64,000 nt of DNA from F23-B02 sp963620985 (GCA_963620985.1 CAVFCI010000002.1:1-64000), one strand, 5' to 3'. Positions 1-8,774 are shown, numbered from the stretch's first letter. The notes: generated from the letters alone by a model not told the origin. Translations and numbers: made by a program.

Positions 1-1014
1 TGTAACAATGATTGGTGCTCTCCACAAGGATGTTAGATAACGAGTATCAAAATCCTGAAAATCAGTGCGGGAATGCAACTCTGCAACAACTTCTTCCGGA
101 TTCTCTTCCGGCAGTACCAACGCCTTTCGATAAACATCAACTGACTGCTGAATGATGCTGGTATACGGCAATACAACAAATATGCGGCGAGAGTTTCGCT
201 GGGAAGCTTGCTGCAAAAGATGTGCCATCACAGCAGTTGTTTTTCCAGAGCCAACAGGACTATCACACATTGAAAATCCACCATTGATTTTTGCATTTCG
301 GCACGCTTGATACATCTCACTGCGCAGGAGGCTTCGTTCATCACCTCCACCGAGCTGGGACACATATTTATCCAACGCGGCAAGCCGCTCTTCTGCGCGC
401 AGCAGTGGCATTTTTTTGCCTGTAGGAGCTTGTCCGTATGCGAGAGCAGTATCGCTGTGGTCAGCATCAGCGAGACAAGAAAGCGCCATACGAAAAAGAA
501 TATTTTGATCGCCGTCATATGGCTGCATTTCTTTGACAGCTTGAGACTGGAAAATCATCTCATGGCGCCGAAGCAGTTCATCCAATGTTTCGTCAGTTCG
601 TTTCCGCACCTCCGCGTGTTCATCACGAAAAAATGCTTCTTCCCGTAGAGATTCGGTCTCCAAATCTGGAAGCCCTCTATGGTGTGAATACACCATCAGC
701 GCAGCATACAGACTATCTTGGCTATCTTGAGACTTCAAAGCGGCGCTTCCGGCATCTACATGATTGATTGGTAAATGGCGTTTTCCTCTATCCGAGCTGT
801 GCAGCACGTTTTGGTTTTCATCATCCAATTTCCCAAGATCATGCATAAGCGCACTTTCCTGCACGATTTCAGTCAAGATATCTTTGGCTTTTGCTGCATA
901 CTGCTCAGCGCCTGCTGCATACGCTGAAGCTTTTGTGTATACACCCCGAATATGTGCTTCATAAGTTTGCGGCGGACAGCCGTCCCGGGAGCTATGTGCA
1001 AGAAAGGATTCCAT
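1..1014 (-). CDS. cas3: CRISPR-associated helicase-nuclease Cas3, 3' end beyond window
   Basis: Cas3 is the nuclease-helicase recruited by Cascade to degrade targeted DNA. About 338 N-terminal residues are visible and the gene continues past the left edge. The HD nuclease domain shows H7, the H58-D59 pair in ALMHDLGKL, H85 and the H111-H112 pair. The helicase part starts with a Walker A motif, DSPVGSGKTT, at about residues 251-260, followed by a motif Ia-like stretch VLPYTSIIQQ. The ATG at 1014 overlaps the cas7 stop as ATGA, which fixes the start and implies translational coupling. It is the last visible gene of a cas5-cas8c-cas7-cas3 operon, whereas in canonical type I-C loci cas3 comes first. 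Because it is truncated by the window, the integrity of the helicase cannot be judged. Confidence 0.93.
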   Translation of the reverse strand, partial: MESFLAHSSRDGCPPQTYEAHIRGVYTKASAYAAGAEQYAAKAKDILTEIVQESALMHDLGKLDDENQNVLHSSDRGKRHLPINHVDAGSAALKSQDSQDSLYAALMVYSHHRGLPDLETESLREEAFFRDEHAEVRKRTDETLDELLRRHEMIFQSQAVKEMQPYDGDQNILFRMALSCLADADHSDTALAYGQAPTGKKMPLLRAEERLAALDKYVSQLGGGDERSLLRSEMYQACRNAKINGGFSMCDSPVGSGKTTAVMAHLLQQASQRNSRRIFVVLPYTSIIQQSVDVYRKALVLPEENPEEVVAELHSRTDFQDFDTRYLTSLWRAPIIVT

Positions 1015-1883
1015 CACAAGGTTACCAGATCAACACAGCTTTCAACCCGATCAAGAAGTTCCTGTGGCAAGGTGATCTTATCCTCATAATCATTCCAGGA
1101 TGTAGATGGATTGTTGATATTTCCAAGCTTTTTCGGGATTAATGCGTCAAACAACAGATACTCGGGACAACTTCCCAGAATGTTTTTATGCTCGATGTAC
1201 CATGCGTGACGAATACGGACATCGGGACGGATTGCAGAGCGATTCTGCTCATACGCATGCGGAATCAGCAGCTTCAAAAGCTCAATGTCCACGGCGGTAC
1301 AACCACTTTTACCGGCATAGTTCGGATTGACAAAGAACGGCATACAGTATACGCCGTGCGCAACAATGCGATAGGCAAGCGGCGCCATGCCCGCGTTTTT
1401 CCCTTCCTGAACGCCGGCCTTGTTTGTGTTCGTTTGCCGGAGAATTTCAATTGGTGCAACGGACACACCCATTCCGAATTGGACAGCACCGGTTTTGATA
1501 AAGCCCTTGTCTCCTCCCTCTTCAAGGAATGTGTTACCGAAAACACGGGCATCCCAATACTTTCGAACAAATGCACTGTCCATGAATTTAGAAGGATCTT
1601 TCCCCATCTCTGCCTGAATTTGTGTTCTATCTCTTCCGCGATGCTCCAAAATTGAATACTGCTCCGCATTTCCGCTGAACTTTTCAGGAAGCGCTTTGAA
1701 GAATGGAGCATCGTGATCATCCAGCAGATCACGCAGCTTTCGTTTGAAAGAGACCGGAGAAATCTCCCCACAGCCATTGGGACGCTGCCGAGGATCACTT
1801 TCACGGTCAGGATCACCATTGGGATTTGAATTGACAACTTCAATCACCAGTAGACCGGTTGCACGCTTGATTTCTTTACTCAT
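1014..1883 (-). CDS. cas7: CRISPR Cascade backbone protein Cas7 (Csd2-like, type I-C)
   Basis: This 289-residue protein is a Cas7-family Cascade subunit that coats crRNA. The N-terminal signature NSNPNGDPDRESDPRQRPNG followed by a KRKLRDLL stretch matches the Csd2/Cas7 RAMP pattern (known families read roughly GNPNGDPD, then a basic KRKIR). The longer open frame to 2081 is rejected: ATG 1883 has GAGGA six bases upstream and overlaps the cas8c stop by eight bases, so the start fits a coupled operon. The 3' end overlaps the cas3 start as ATGA. A middle segment FGNTFLEEGGDKGFIKTGAVQ fits the region conserved in I-C Cas7, but the assignment to I-C rather than another type I subtype rests mainly on the neighbouring Cas5 and Cas8 and on the absence of a visible cas6. 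Confidence 0.9.
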   Translation of the reverse strand: MSKEIKRATGLLVIEVVNSNPNGDPDRESDPRQRPNGCGEISPVSFKRKLRDLLDDHDAPFFKALPEKFSGNAEQYSILEHRGRDRTQIQAEMGKDPSKFMDSAFVRKYWDARVFGNTFLEEGGDKGFIKTGAVQFGMGVSVAPIEILRQTNTNKAGVQEGKNAGMAPLAYRIVAHGVYCMPFFVNPNYAGKSGCTAVDIELLKLLIPHAYEQNRSAIRPDVRIRHAWYIEHKNILGSCPEYLLFDALIPKKLGNINNPSTSWNDYEDKITLPQELLDRVESCVDLVTL

Positions 1884-3927
1884 TTGTTGAATCCTCCTCA
1901 GATTTTTTTTCACTTTGTTCCTTCTTTGGAAACGCCGCCAGATAACCAATAAATAGCTGTGCCTTTTCTTCATCACTGAACCGGGTTTGGGGTGCCCAAC
2001 TGTTCTGTAGCTTATCCACGGTTTGCTCGCAAATCCGATACAGCCACTCGGCACGCCAGCTTTCTTTGTCGGCTTCCACAATTCCTTTCAGACGATAGCT
2101 TTTTGCCCACGAATAGTATGGTATGATCCTTTGACTCAGAATGTTCAGGGTACGAATCGGCGCTTCCGCTGCACTTTGAAACAGGGTGCCCCCCACAAAC
2201 TGCGGTGGAACCTCTCCGTTTCTTCGTACCACCTTGCAGTATAGGGCGTGCAGTTCATCTGCCGCTTTGAGCAGCTGACCATAGAGATACGGTAGACTTT
2301 CCATATATTTCTCCTTTCCGATACGCTCGCGATAGAGGAGAAGTCCCATCAGCGCCAACATATCTTTTGCTTTTTCCTGCATTGGCTGACTCCAAGCATT
2401 TTTTGCGCTAAGATTTCCGAAAAATGAGCCGATACTCATTGCGCTCTCTGATAACCTGTGCAGATCGGCAGAGACAGACAATTTTGAGTCCATTAGAATT
2501 TCTATTCCGTGATATTGGGAAAATGGTTTGAACTTGTCCGTTGCCACCTCACCGGTCTGCTTCCAAAAACGGTTGAGAACATCTGCAATGTCCAAAGGAT
2601 ATAGTGTTTTTGGTGTCCCAAACGGAAACGGCGGGAGATTGGCGCACCCGAGTGTCCATTCTTCACTGCATTTTTCGAGTTCGTATGGATCTGTTTGTCG
2701 CGTATAGACAACCTTGGTACGAGCTTTGTCAATCTTTCTAAGGATAAAGATCGTTATCCGTTTTGTATTGGAATCTGTCCCAATTTCTTTTGTTTGCTTC
2801 AGTTCTTGGATAAATTGTTTTGCCTGAGAGGAAAATGCTATACTCTTATCGCGGTTTTGCTTGAAGATTGCCGTAAATGAAACCGGTTTTTTCGGCAGGG
2901 ATGACGGGTATGCAAATAGAACTTCGTTTTTATCTGTTTTAATCCATGTCGCATCTTTTTGTTCTGAACTGCCTGCCCACTCCAATGCTGCCTGTAAATC
3001 CATGCGCATTTGAGGAGAAATCGGATAACTTGCATTTTCGATTTTACCATATCTGGTCTGACAGCGTTGCTCTTTGAACATTGTCCGCAAAGTAACACTA
3101 AAGCCACCTGCCAGTTTTACATTGGGCATAGGTTCCTCAATCGCCTGAAACGGAATCCCGAATGCATCGTTCAAATTCACTCTGCTTTCTGCGGGTTGAG
3201 CAGTATTCGCTGTCAGCAGACATTGATTTAACTCGCATACAAATCTTTCACTTACAGCCGGTGTCCCGCTTTCAATCAGCTTTACAGAATCAAAAGCAAC
3301 AGAAAGTAAGCCGTAGTCGTCTTCTGCACTTTTGTTTTTCTTTCCCGGATAAAAAAGTACAGACAGTGCTAAAGATGTTTGGCCCTTTCGCTCTAACAAT
3401 TCCCATGCTGTTCTCTCAAGCTCTTTATGCAAATCAGAAGCTGTTGCAAAGAAACTCGTTTCGTCAAGCAGTATATTAAGTGGCTCATACTGAGTTGCGA
3501 TACAATGAAGTTCCATAGGCGTGTTTTCCATGGATATCTTATATTTTCCTTGAAACTTTTTGCCCCAATTGTAAGTGCTTTCCGTGCACCACGATCTCAT
3601 CTCAGCAATACAAGCATCATCAATTTTTTCAGGATGATTACCGAGGTCTGCTATTTTCTTTTTTTCAGTATCGTCCGTGATTCGGTATAGTGGTGCAAGG
3701 TTCATGCACGGATAACTCCCCTGATTTGACCCGTATTTCCGCAGAATCTTTCCGAGTTTTGCATCGACCGAAGAAATGCCGATTACCTTTCCGGCAGAGA
3801 CTTTAATGCAGACACAAGGTGCGTTGCTGCGAATGTTTGGGATTGGTTGATATTTTCTGTGCCAAATCTGTGTTTTAATTTTTTCGTTGTGGAGTGCTTT
3901 TGAAAGTTCATACAGCTCATTGATCAC
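1876..3927 (-). CDS. cas8c: CRISPR Cascade large subunit, Cas8c/Csd1-like
   Basis: This 683-residue protein sits between cas5 and cas7, the position of the Cascade large subunit that recognises the PAM. It is longer than the usual Cas8c (roughly 570-620 residues from memory of the family). I start it at GTG 3927, giving VINELYELSKAL after the initiator. GGAG lies nine bases upstream and the codon overlaps the cas5 stop as GTGA. A TTG at 3933 is also open but sits too close to that ribosome-binding site. The opening resembles the Csd1 start (an aromatic helix with LYELY-like pattern). Family assignment is by position plus overall resemblance, so a divergent large subunit is possible. Confidence 0.8.
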   Translation of the reverse strand: MINELYELSKALHNEKIKTQIWHRKYQPIPNIRSNAPCVCIKVSAGKVIGISSVDAKLGKILRKYGSNQGSYPCMNLAPLYRITDDTEKKKIADLGNHPEKIDDACIAEMRSWCTESTYNWGKKFQGKYKISMENTPMELHCIATQYEPLNILLDETSFFATASDLHKELERTAWELLERKGQTSLALSVLFYPGKKNKSAEDDYGLLSVAFDSVKLIESGTPAVSERFVCELNQCLLTANTAQPAESRVNLNDAFGIPFQAIEEPMPNVKLAGGFSVTLRTMFKEQRCQTRYGKIENASYPISPQMRMDLQAALEWAGSSEQKDATWIKTDKNEVLFAYPSSLPKKPVSFTAIFKQNRDKSIAFSSQAKQFIQELKQTKEIGTDSNTKRITIFILRKIDKARTKVVYTRQTDPYELEKCSEEWTLGCANLPPFPFGTPKTLYPLDIADVLNRFWKQTGEVATDKFKPFSQYHGIEILMDSKLSVSADLHRLSESAMSIGSFFGNLSAKNAWSQPMQEKAKDMLALMGLLLYRERIGKEKYMESLPYLYGQLLKAADELHALYCKVVRRNGEVPPQFVGGTLFQSAAEAPIRTLNILSQRIIPYYSWAKSYRLKGIVEADKESWRAEWLYRICEQTVDKLQNSWAPQTRFSDEEKAQLFIGYLAAFPKKEQSEKKSEEDSTNE

Positions 3928-4592
3928 AGGCAATCACTCCTTTTCGGATATTCAAGCACTCCGTGGTGAATACATAAATCTGTATCAAAAACAGCCTGAT
4001 ATTCGGAGCGGTATCCCTGTTGAAACATTCCGCGCAGCATGGATGGAATATGAATATCGGGAAGCTCTGTGCAGACCTGTGTGCTCTCACGAAATGGGCC
4101 AAAATAAGATGGTGTAAATTCGCTCCACCCCAAAGACAGCGTTGCATAAGATTGACCTCGCAGCAAACGCCGATTGAACATTTCCTGATAGGCATGCCCC
4201 GGTGAGGTCGTGCGGCGATCCCATGCAAGTGCGCTCTGTGGAAGCTTTGATTTATCCGGATTTGGAATTACATCTGCATATAGCCGATAGCAGACATCAG
4301 TCAGCACCGTAGCAAACAATTGATAATTGTTGCCCTTCTTAATGGAGTCGCTTTTACGAAGTGGGCCTCCGTAGTTCGTTGCATAGGAATGATACTGCGG
4401 GACAGAACACAATTCTACTTTCTTGGGAATTACGAGAACAGCCGGACCCCAAAGAACACTTTCAAACAGACCGCGTACGGCGGAATAGGTTGGTGCCGGA
4501 TAACTGCACGGAGAATCACCGCTATCTGGTCTTGTCCAAATCGCAGTATTTCCGGCAATTTCCATGGAGACTTGATATAACTTCAGATTCAT
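3924..4592 (-). CDS. cas5c: CRISPR Cas5, type I-C (Cas5c/Cas5d-like)
   Basis: In type I-C systems Cas5 replaces Cas6 and cleaves pre-crRNA, then stays bound to the 5' handle. This 222-residue protein has the Cas5 N-terminal ferredoxin-like start with YPAPTYSAVRGLFESVLWGP, matching the family pattern TPSAARGxLEAIxWxP, and a later RRLLRGQSYATLSLGWSEF block like the Cas5d region with a Gly-rich turn and conserved GCREF. ATG 4592 is favoured over ATG 4598 because GGAG then lies about eight bases upstream. It is the first gene of the effector operon. No cas6 is present in the window, which fits Cas5 processing. Whether the known catalytic Tyr-Lys-His set is kept needs an alignment. Confidence 0.86.
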   Translation of the reverse strand: MNLKLYQVSMEIAGNTAIWTRPDSGDSPCSYPAPTYSAVRGLFESVLWGPAVLVIPKKVELCSVPQYHSYATNYGGPLRKSDSIKKGNNYQLFATVLTDVCYRLYADVIPNPDKSKLPQSALAWDRRTTSPGHAYQEMFNRRLLRGQSYATLSLGWSEFTPSYFGPFRESTQVCTELPDIHIPSMLRGMFQQGYRSEYQAVFDTDLCIHHGVLEYPKRSDCL

Positions 4593-4618
4593 GTGCATCG
4601 CTCCTCTCCATTTTTTAC

Positions 4619-4624
4619 ATTATA
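4619..4624 (-). promoter_or_regulatory. Candidate -10 element for the cas operon
   Basis: On the minus strand a perfect TATAAT lies about 27 bases before the cas5 start, in an AT-rich stretch. No convincing -35 hexamer is found at the right distance, so the promoter may need an activator or the neighbouring sigma-like factor. That link is inference. Positions 4593-4860 hold no other gene that I recognise. Confidence 0.45.
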
Positions 4625-4839
4625 ACATATTGCCATGTGAAAATAAAGGAATGCGGAATAAACATACTATACTTTTCTGTTGTTTCCGCATCTAAAGAAA
4701 GTCTGCTCCACAATGGTGCTGGCTTCCTTTTGCATTTTTCTTCTCACTGGTGTCAAACTGATCTTCACAGTTTGGGTACCGCCGTGTGAAGAAAATTGCA
4801 GGTGTCCAGAGGGATGCAATCCCTTTGGCTTTGGGTTTA

Positions 4840-4888
4840 GGTGATGCAGCAAAGCGCGGGTCAGAGACCGAAGCTGTGCTGCATCACC
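4840..4888. repeat. Perfect 11-bp inverted repeat at the 3' end of the sigma-like gene
   Basis: GGTGATGCAGC at 4840-4850 is matched by its exact reverse complement GCTGCATCACC at 4878-4888, with a 27-base spacer. The right arm lies inside the last codons of the sigma-like gene. There is no T-run close enough for a classic terminator. It could be a protein-binding or recombination site, or a long-loop hairpin. Confidence 0.5.
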
Positions 4889-5647
4889 GAGGGAGCAAAA
4901 GGTATATAAAACCCGCCGCAGCGACGCATCCCCCAAAATAATCGCTCATTCATCATTTCATCGATCGTTTTTGAAACTGCAATCCATGCTTCTATGATTG
5001 ATGCAAGCAGAAATGTTCGATGCTGCTCGTACCACCACGGCAACTCCAACCACACGTTATCCAGGGCTTGCGCTTCGGTTTTCTTCGCTCTGCTTTCGGA
5101 CAGATGAAAACGCTTCGCCGTCTCCGTCAGCGGATGCTCCTTCTCATCATCGAAGCCAAAGCGATAACGGAGATATCGTTCCTCTCTGGCTTCAATCATT
5201 TCAAGCGCACGGTGGATATCGTCGTGACGTTCCAGTGCCAGATAAATTTTCTCCGGTGTCTGCTTGGTGGGATCGGCAATGAAATTATGCTTACTCTGCA
5301 CCTCGTCTTTTGCAAGCTCGTCCAAAGAAATAATGTTGTTCAGATTCTTCGCCTCAACGGATACATTCTGTGAGCGGATGTAGTCGATCATGGCGTTCCG
5401 AATTGCGGGAGCAGCGTATGTCAGAAATAGGTTTCCGTTGTCGGGATTGTAGCTGTCGATGCAGCCAAGCAAGCCCAACGAGCCTTCCTGCACAAGATCG
5501 TCAAGTGAAATTTGCAGAGATCGGTTCAGCTCTGCTTGTGCGCTCCACACTTCGTATGCAGTCTTTTTGATGAAGCGGAGATTGTTTTCAATCAGCAGAT
5601 TCTGTGCATCGGCATCTCGCCGCTTGCTGACACACAGAGCTGTTCAT
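4861..5647 (-). pseudogene. Sigma-70 family factor, apparently frameshifted near its start
   Basis: The product has sigma region 2 (LVQEGSLGLLGCIDSYNPD, then RNAMIDYIRSQ) and a region 4-like helix-turn-helix (LTETAKRFHLSESRAKKTEAQ), about 230-260 residues in all. The conserved frame runs upstream of GTG 5550 with NLLIENNLRFIKKTAYEVW, which belongs to region 2, so GTG 5550 is too late to be the true start. The natural start is ATG 5647, which overlaps the upstream XRE stop as ATGA, but it is in another frame and stops after about 19 codons. Removing one base near 5615-5620 would join MNSSVCQQAA directly to DADAQNLLIENN. I therefore read it as a one-base insertion, or a sequencing error. The homologous frame is otherwise open to 4861. 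Confidence 0.72.
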
Positions 5648-6450
5648 TGGTTATCGGGTCCCTTTTCATGGTTTTGTACCGTACCGGTCATTGCAAGGAA
5701 CATTTGCTTGACCGCTTCTGTATTAATACCGGGCAGATGGGATACGGACTGTGCCACCGCTTCACCGATCTGCTCTGCGGTGATTTTGCGATTTAGCTTT
5801 TTCTGCCCTTTGGTCAACTCGGCATAAATCTTTTTCACTGCTTGCGAGGTCAATTCACGGTTGGCAGACAGATCGTTACCGACCTCTTTCTTTACTGCTT
5901 GCACAGCAGACATGAACGAGCGTTGGATTGCAGTAAGGTCTGCCTGATATGTCGGGGTCTGCAATTTCTTTACATCGTCAACTGCTTCCGGTTGGCTTTT
6001 CAGCATACCGGCGACAGTTGCGTACAGCTGATTCTGTGCCGCAAAACCTTTGGCAAGCTCGTCATCCAAGTAACCGGATATCAGGTTTGTGGTGTTGGCA
6101 AACTCCGGATTTTCAAGCAGTGCATTGACCACTTGAGGATTCACTTTGTGGGTATACAGATTTCTCGCCGCTTGCACCGACAGGCCAAGCTCGGAAATAT
6201 CGTAATTCAGGCGGTCAGGGGTATCGACCTCACCAAGCAGGAAGTCGGTGGAGACATTGAACACACGGGCGATGCGGATGATGTTTTCGTCGCCCAGCTT
6301 GTCCGTCTTGCCGCTGATGAAACGGCTCAAAGAACTTTCCGAACAGCCGATGCGCGTAGCAAACTCTGCCTGTGTGATCTTTCGGGATTTCATCAAGTCC
6401 TGTATGCGGTCACGGATTTTTCCGGGAATATAAACACTTTCGTTGCTCAT
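5644..6450 (-). CDS. XRE-family helix-turn-helix regulator with long C-terminal region
   Basis: A 268-residue predicted DNA-binding regulator. Residues about 10-70 form an XRE/Cro-type domain: RIQDLMKSRKITQAEFATRI, then CSESSLSRFISGKTDKL, followed by a second helix IARVFNVSTDFLLGEVD typical of ImmR or phage-repressor relatives. The remaining 190 residues are mostly helical with no recognised domain. ATG 6450 is chosen because GAGGTG lies six bases upstream; the preceding GTG is part of that site. The stop overlaps the ATG of the sigma-like gene (ATGA), so both would be co-translated. A pair of regulator and sigma-like factor upstream of a cas operon suggests control of the island, but this is inference. 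Confidence 0.85.
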   Translation of the reverse strand: MSNESVYIPGKIRDRIQDLMKSRKITQAEFATRIGCSESSLSRFISGKTDKLGDENIIRIARVFNVSTDFLLGEVDTPDRLNYDISELGLSVQAARNLYTHKVNPQVVNALLENPEFANTTNLISGYLDDELAKGFAAQNQLYATVAGMLKSQPEAVDDVKKLQTPTYQADLTAIQRSFMSAVQAVKKEVGNDLSANRELTSQAVKKIYAELTKGQKKLNRKITAEQIGEAVAQSVSHLPGINTEAVKQMFLAMTGTVQNHEKGPDNQ

Positions 6451-6493
6451 GCACCGCACCTCATTGCTCTATTTCCGATATCAGTTACCCGTT

Positions 6494-7324
6494 TTACTTT
6501 CGGTACATTTCGTCCAGAGTCTTTCCGTCTTTGTTTTTCCATTCAATCCATCCGTTGGTGCTTCCTCCGAGCACAAACATGGCAGCTGAGCTGGGAGAAG
6601 TAAACGGAACGGAAACATTCAGTATGTACTTGTTGCCGTTAAGAAGGATGTCACCGTTTTGAATGGCTGTTTGCCGCTGCTTCTCAATATTTTCCGAATG
6701 ACATTTGCGGCTCATATCAATTTCAGAACCTTCAAGAACTTCGAATTTTTCACCATCATACACACCGAGGGCATGAACACCGTTGCGCGTGGTGTGCAAC
6801 GTGTTGGCATCGTTCAAGGTTGTTTTGGTATTTTCCATTTTATAGCCTTGCGTTGCCATAATGAACTTGATTTCTTCATAAACTTCCTCAATCAAAGGAA
6901 GATCATATTCATCAATCTCATATTTAGAATTGACTGTATTTTCCACTTTGTAGCGCTTGGAATCAATTGCTTTGCCGATTGCATAAGCTTCAAGGCCGCT
7001 GATCATATCCAAAGAAAAGGTCTTATTGTCGGCAAGGAACATAATTGCCTTGTTCCAGAAATCTTTGGAGCGATTGTGGTCATCCAGTCTGACTACCCCG
7101 TTTCTGGTTTGGCCGATATAAATTTGTGCAATCTTGTTATCATCCGTCTCGCTGATGAGATAATAGATGCCGGGACGATTGATGCCGGTCAGCTTCTTGG
7201 CTTCCGAAAGCAGCGGGCGAGGGATGACATAGGTGGTCATTGTGGACAGATGGCGGCGGATAGAACGAATGCCGTCCGGCTGCCCGTTGTAATAAATCAT
7301 TTCAAGCTTTTTGCTGATAGCCAT
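6494..7324 (-). CDS. GIY-YIG nuclease-type protein with C-terminal DUF4357-like domain
   Basis: The 276-residue protein has a GIY-YIG-type N-terminal domain: GIYYLISETDD, then QIYIGQTRNGVVRLDDHNRS, about residues 52-90, with YLI and YIG standing for the two signature strands. The C-terminus (SAAMFVLGGSTNGWIEWKNK, then TLDE, about residues 240-270) matches the pattern of DUF4357 domains that often follow GIY-YIG or restriction-type proteins. It lies 12 bases after the AlbA_2 gene and 43 bases before the XRE gene, in one direction. Known relatives are DNA-cutting or DNA-binding proteins of mobile islands; a role in defence or element maintenance here is inference. Confidence 0.82.
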   Translation of the reverse strand: MAISKKLEMIYYNGQPDGIRSIRRHLSTMTTYVIPRPLLSEAKKLTGINRPGIYYLISETDDNKIAQIYIGQTRNGVVRLDDHNRSKDFWNKAIMFLADNKTFSLDMISGLEAYAIGKAIDSKRYKVENTVNSKYEIDEYDLPLIEEVYEEIKFIMATQGYKMENTKTTLNDANTLHTTRNGVHALGVYDGEKFEVLEGSEIDMSRKCHSENIEKQRQTAIQNGDILLNGNKYILNVSVPFTSPSSAAMFVLGGSTNGWIEWKNKDGKTLDEMYRK

Positions 7325-7336
7325 ATTCTATTTCCC

Positions 7337-8647
7337 TCACTTTAATCTGTACTTTTTACCCGCACCTCTGCCGATAATTTCGATCAATCCATTTTCGTTC
7401 ATCTGACGGGCGAGCAGATAGGCTCTCGTCTTTTTGACGTTCAGCAGTTCCTGCATATCTTCGTCGGTCATTTCGCCGTACTCTGCCAGATAATCCATCA
7501 CAGTTTTCATCTGGGGTGTGATGGCTGCAGTGGCTTTGCCGGTTGTCGCCGGTGCATCTTCGCTTGCAGCACTGACAGCATTCATATTCGGCAGTACGAT
7601 TTTGAAAGCATTGGTCGTTGCCTCGATCGTGGGCTGTACAGGACAGTTTTCGTACAGCTTGAAAATACGTCGAATGCCGGTGCCGTAGCTTTCAATCAGA
7701 CGCAGACGGTGGAATACTTCTGCCAACTTTTTATTCCTTGGCTGAGAAACGCCGATGCGAATATCCTCAGTTGAAAGACCAGGGAGAAGTCCGCCAAGCG
7801 AAATAAACTCCATCTTTCTGTCATTCACATTGATAATGATGCTGCCGCTGAATCCGTAATCACGATGCACAAGGGCGTTGAGCAGAGCTTCACGAATAGC
7901 TTCTTCGGGGTAATCCTGCTTATCCGTGCGAACAACTCCTTTGATCGTGGAAACAGTCTTGTTGCACAGAGCAAGATAGTTTATCGCATCATCAAGCTGC
8001 TTGAACACGGAACCTCCGAACTCCTTGCAGTCACGGAACTCTGTGCAGAATTCATCTTTGAATACGGCAATTTTAGTCGTGTGATGGCATTGGTCTGAAA
8101 GCAGCAGAGCGAGGTTGGTGTAAATATCGTTCTGCGTGATGCCAAGCGCACGATATTTCTCGACGGAAAACTCCACACCGTAGCGCTGGAATGCAGTTTT
8201 GGCAGCATCAAAGGTCAATTCCTGTTCCAAACTGCGGGAATCTTCGTAGGTATCTCCGTCCGATTCTTTTATCATCTGGCGAATCTGTTCGGGGGAAGCC
8301 TGCACACTGGATGCACCTTGGTGAACATAAACGCCGGTAGGCTTCATACCCTTGGATTTCAGATAGTAGGGCTTATAGCTGCCTTCGCCGACTTCAATCC
8401 GAATTAACTTATTATCCTGGAGGACATACCGCACGAACATGGTCACATCCGGTGCGATTGCATCACGGATGCCGTTGGTCAGACGCGTGTAGGTTTCATC
8501 CACATTGTCAATGCCGATCAGGTTGCCCTTATCATCAATACCGAGATAGATCACGCCGCCATCCGTATTTGCAAATGCGATGACCTCCTTATAAATGTCA
8601 TCGATCATCTGAGATTTATATTCAATGCGCTCGCTTTCATATTGCAT
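7337..8647 (-). CDS. AlbA_2 (Schlafen-type) and HATPase_c_4 domain regulator
   Basis: This 436-residue protein belongs to the large family annotated as putative DNA-binding or RecG-like regulators. The AlbA_2 domain occupies about residues 1-120 (ESERIEYKSQ, then EVIAFANTDGGVIYLGIDD). A GHKL-type domain follows, with the recognisable EALLNALVHRDYGFSG segment at about 250-265. A winged helix is likely at the C-terminus (MTDEDMQELLNVKKTRAYLL). ATG 8647 is used because GGAGGTG lies eight bases upstream; the first ATG-like codon at 8662 precedes that site. It is the first gene of the co-directional set that runs towards the cas genes. Such proteins occur in defence islands, but the substrate is unknown. 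Confidence 0.83.
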   Translation of the reverse strand: MQYESERIEYKSQMIDDIYKEVIAFANTDGGVIYLGIDDKGNLIGIDNVDETYTRLTNGIRDAIAPDVTMFVRYVLQDNKLIRIEVGEGSYKPYYLKSKGMKPTGVYVHQGASSVQASPEQIRQMIKESDGDTYEDSRSLEQELTFDAAKTAFQRYGVEFSVEKYRALGITQNDIYTNLALLLSDQCHHTTKIAVFKDEFCTEFRDCKEFGGSVFKQLDDAINYLALCNKTVSTIKGVVRTDKQDYPEEAIREALLNALVHRDYGFSGSIIINVNDRKMEFISLGGLLPGLSTEDIRIGVSQPRNKKLAEVFHRLRLIESYGTGIRRIFKLYENCPVQPTIEATTNAFKIVLPNMNAVSAASEDAPATTGKATAAITPQMKTVMDYLAEYGEMTDEDMQELLNVKKTRAYLLARQMNENGLIEIIGRGAGKKYRLK

Positions 8648-8676
8648 ATACAGCACCTCCATTGTAGCTTACTTAT

Positions 8677-8704
8677 ATTATACTCATATTTTCATGATTT
8701 TCAA
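8677..8704 (-). promoter_or_regulatory. Promoter of the AlbA_2 operon
   Basis: On the minus strand TTGAAA (8699-8704) and TATAAT (8677-8682) are separated by 16 bases, about 30 bases ahead of the AlbA_2 start. Just upstream lie GTGAAAATTCAC (8714-8725) and GTGAAAATCAC (8745-8755), near-repeats that could be an operator. Confidence 0.65.
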
Positions 8705-8774
8705 CAAGGCGAAGTGAAAATTCACTTTTCATTCACTCGGAGCTGTGAAAATCACTTTTGCACCGACTCGTTGT

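Noticed and set aside
5644..5646. TGA between the XRE and sigma-like frames considered as recoded (read-through)
   Set aside because: The two frames are in phase, but ATG 5647 overlaps the TGA as a normal ATGA junction and a one-base lesion explains the rest more simply.
8705..8760. GTGAAAATTCAC and GTGAAAATCAC considered as recombinase attachment sites
   Set aside because: They lie inside the element, directly upstream of the AlbA_2 promoter; an operator is likelier and the attachment site should be near 11.8-11.9 kb.
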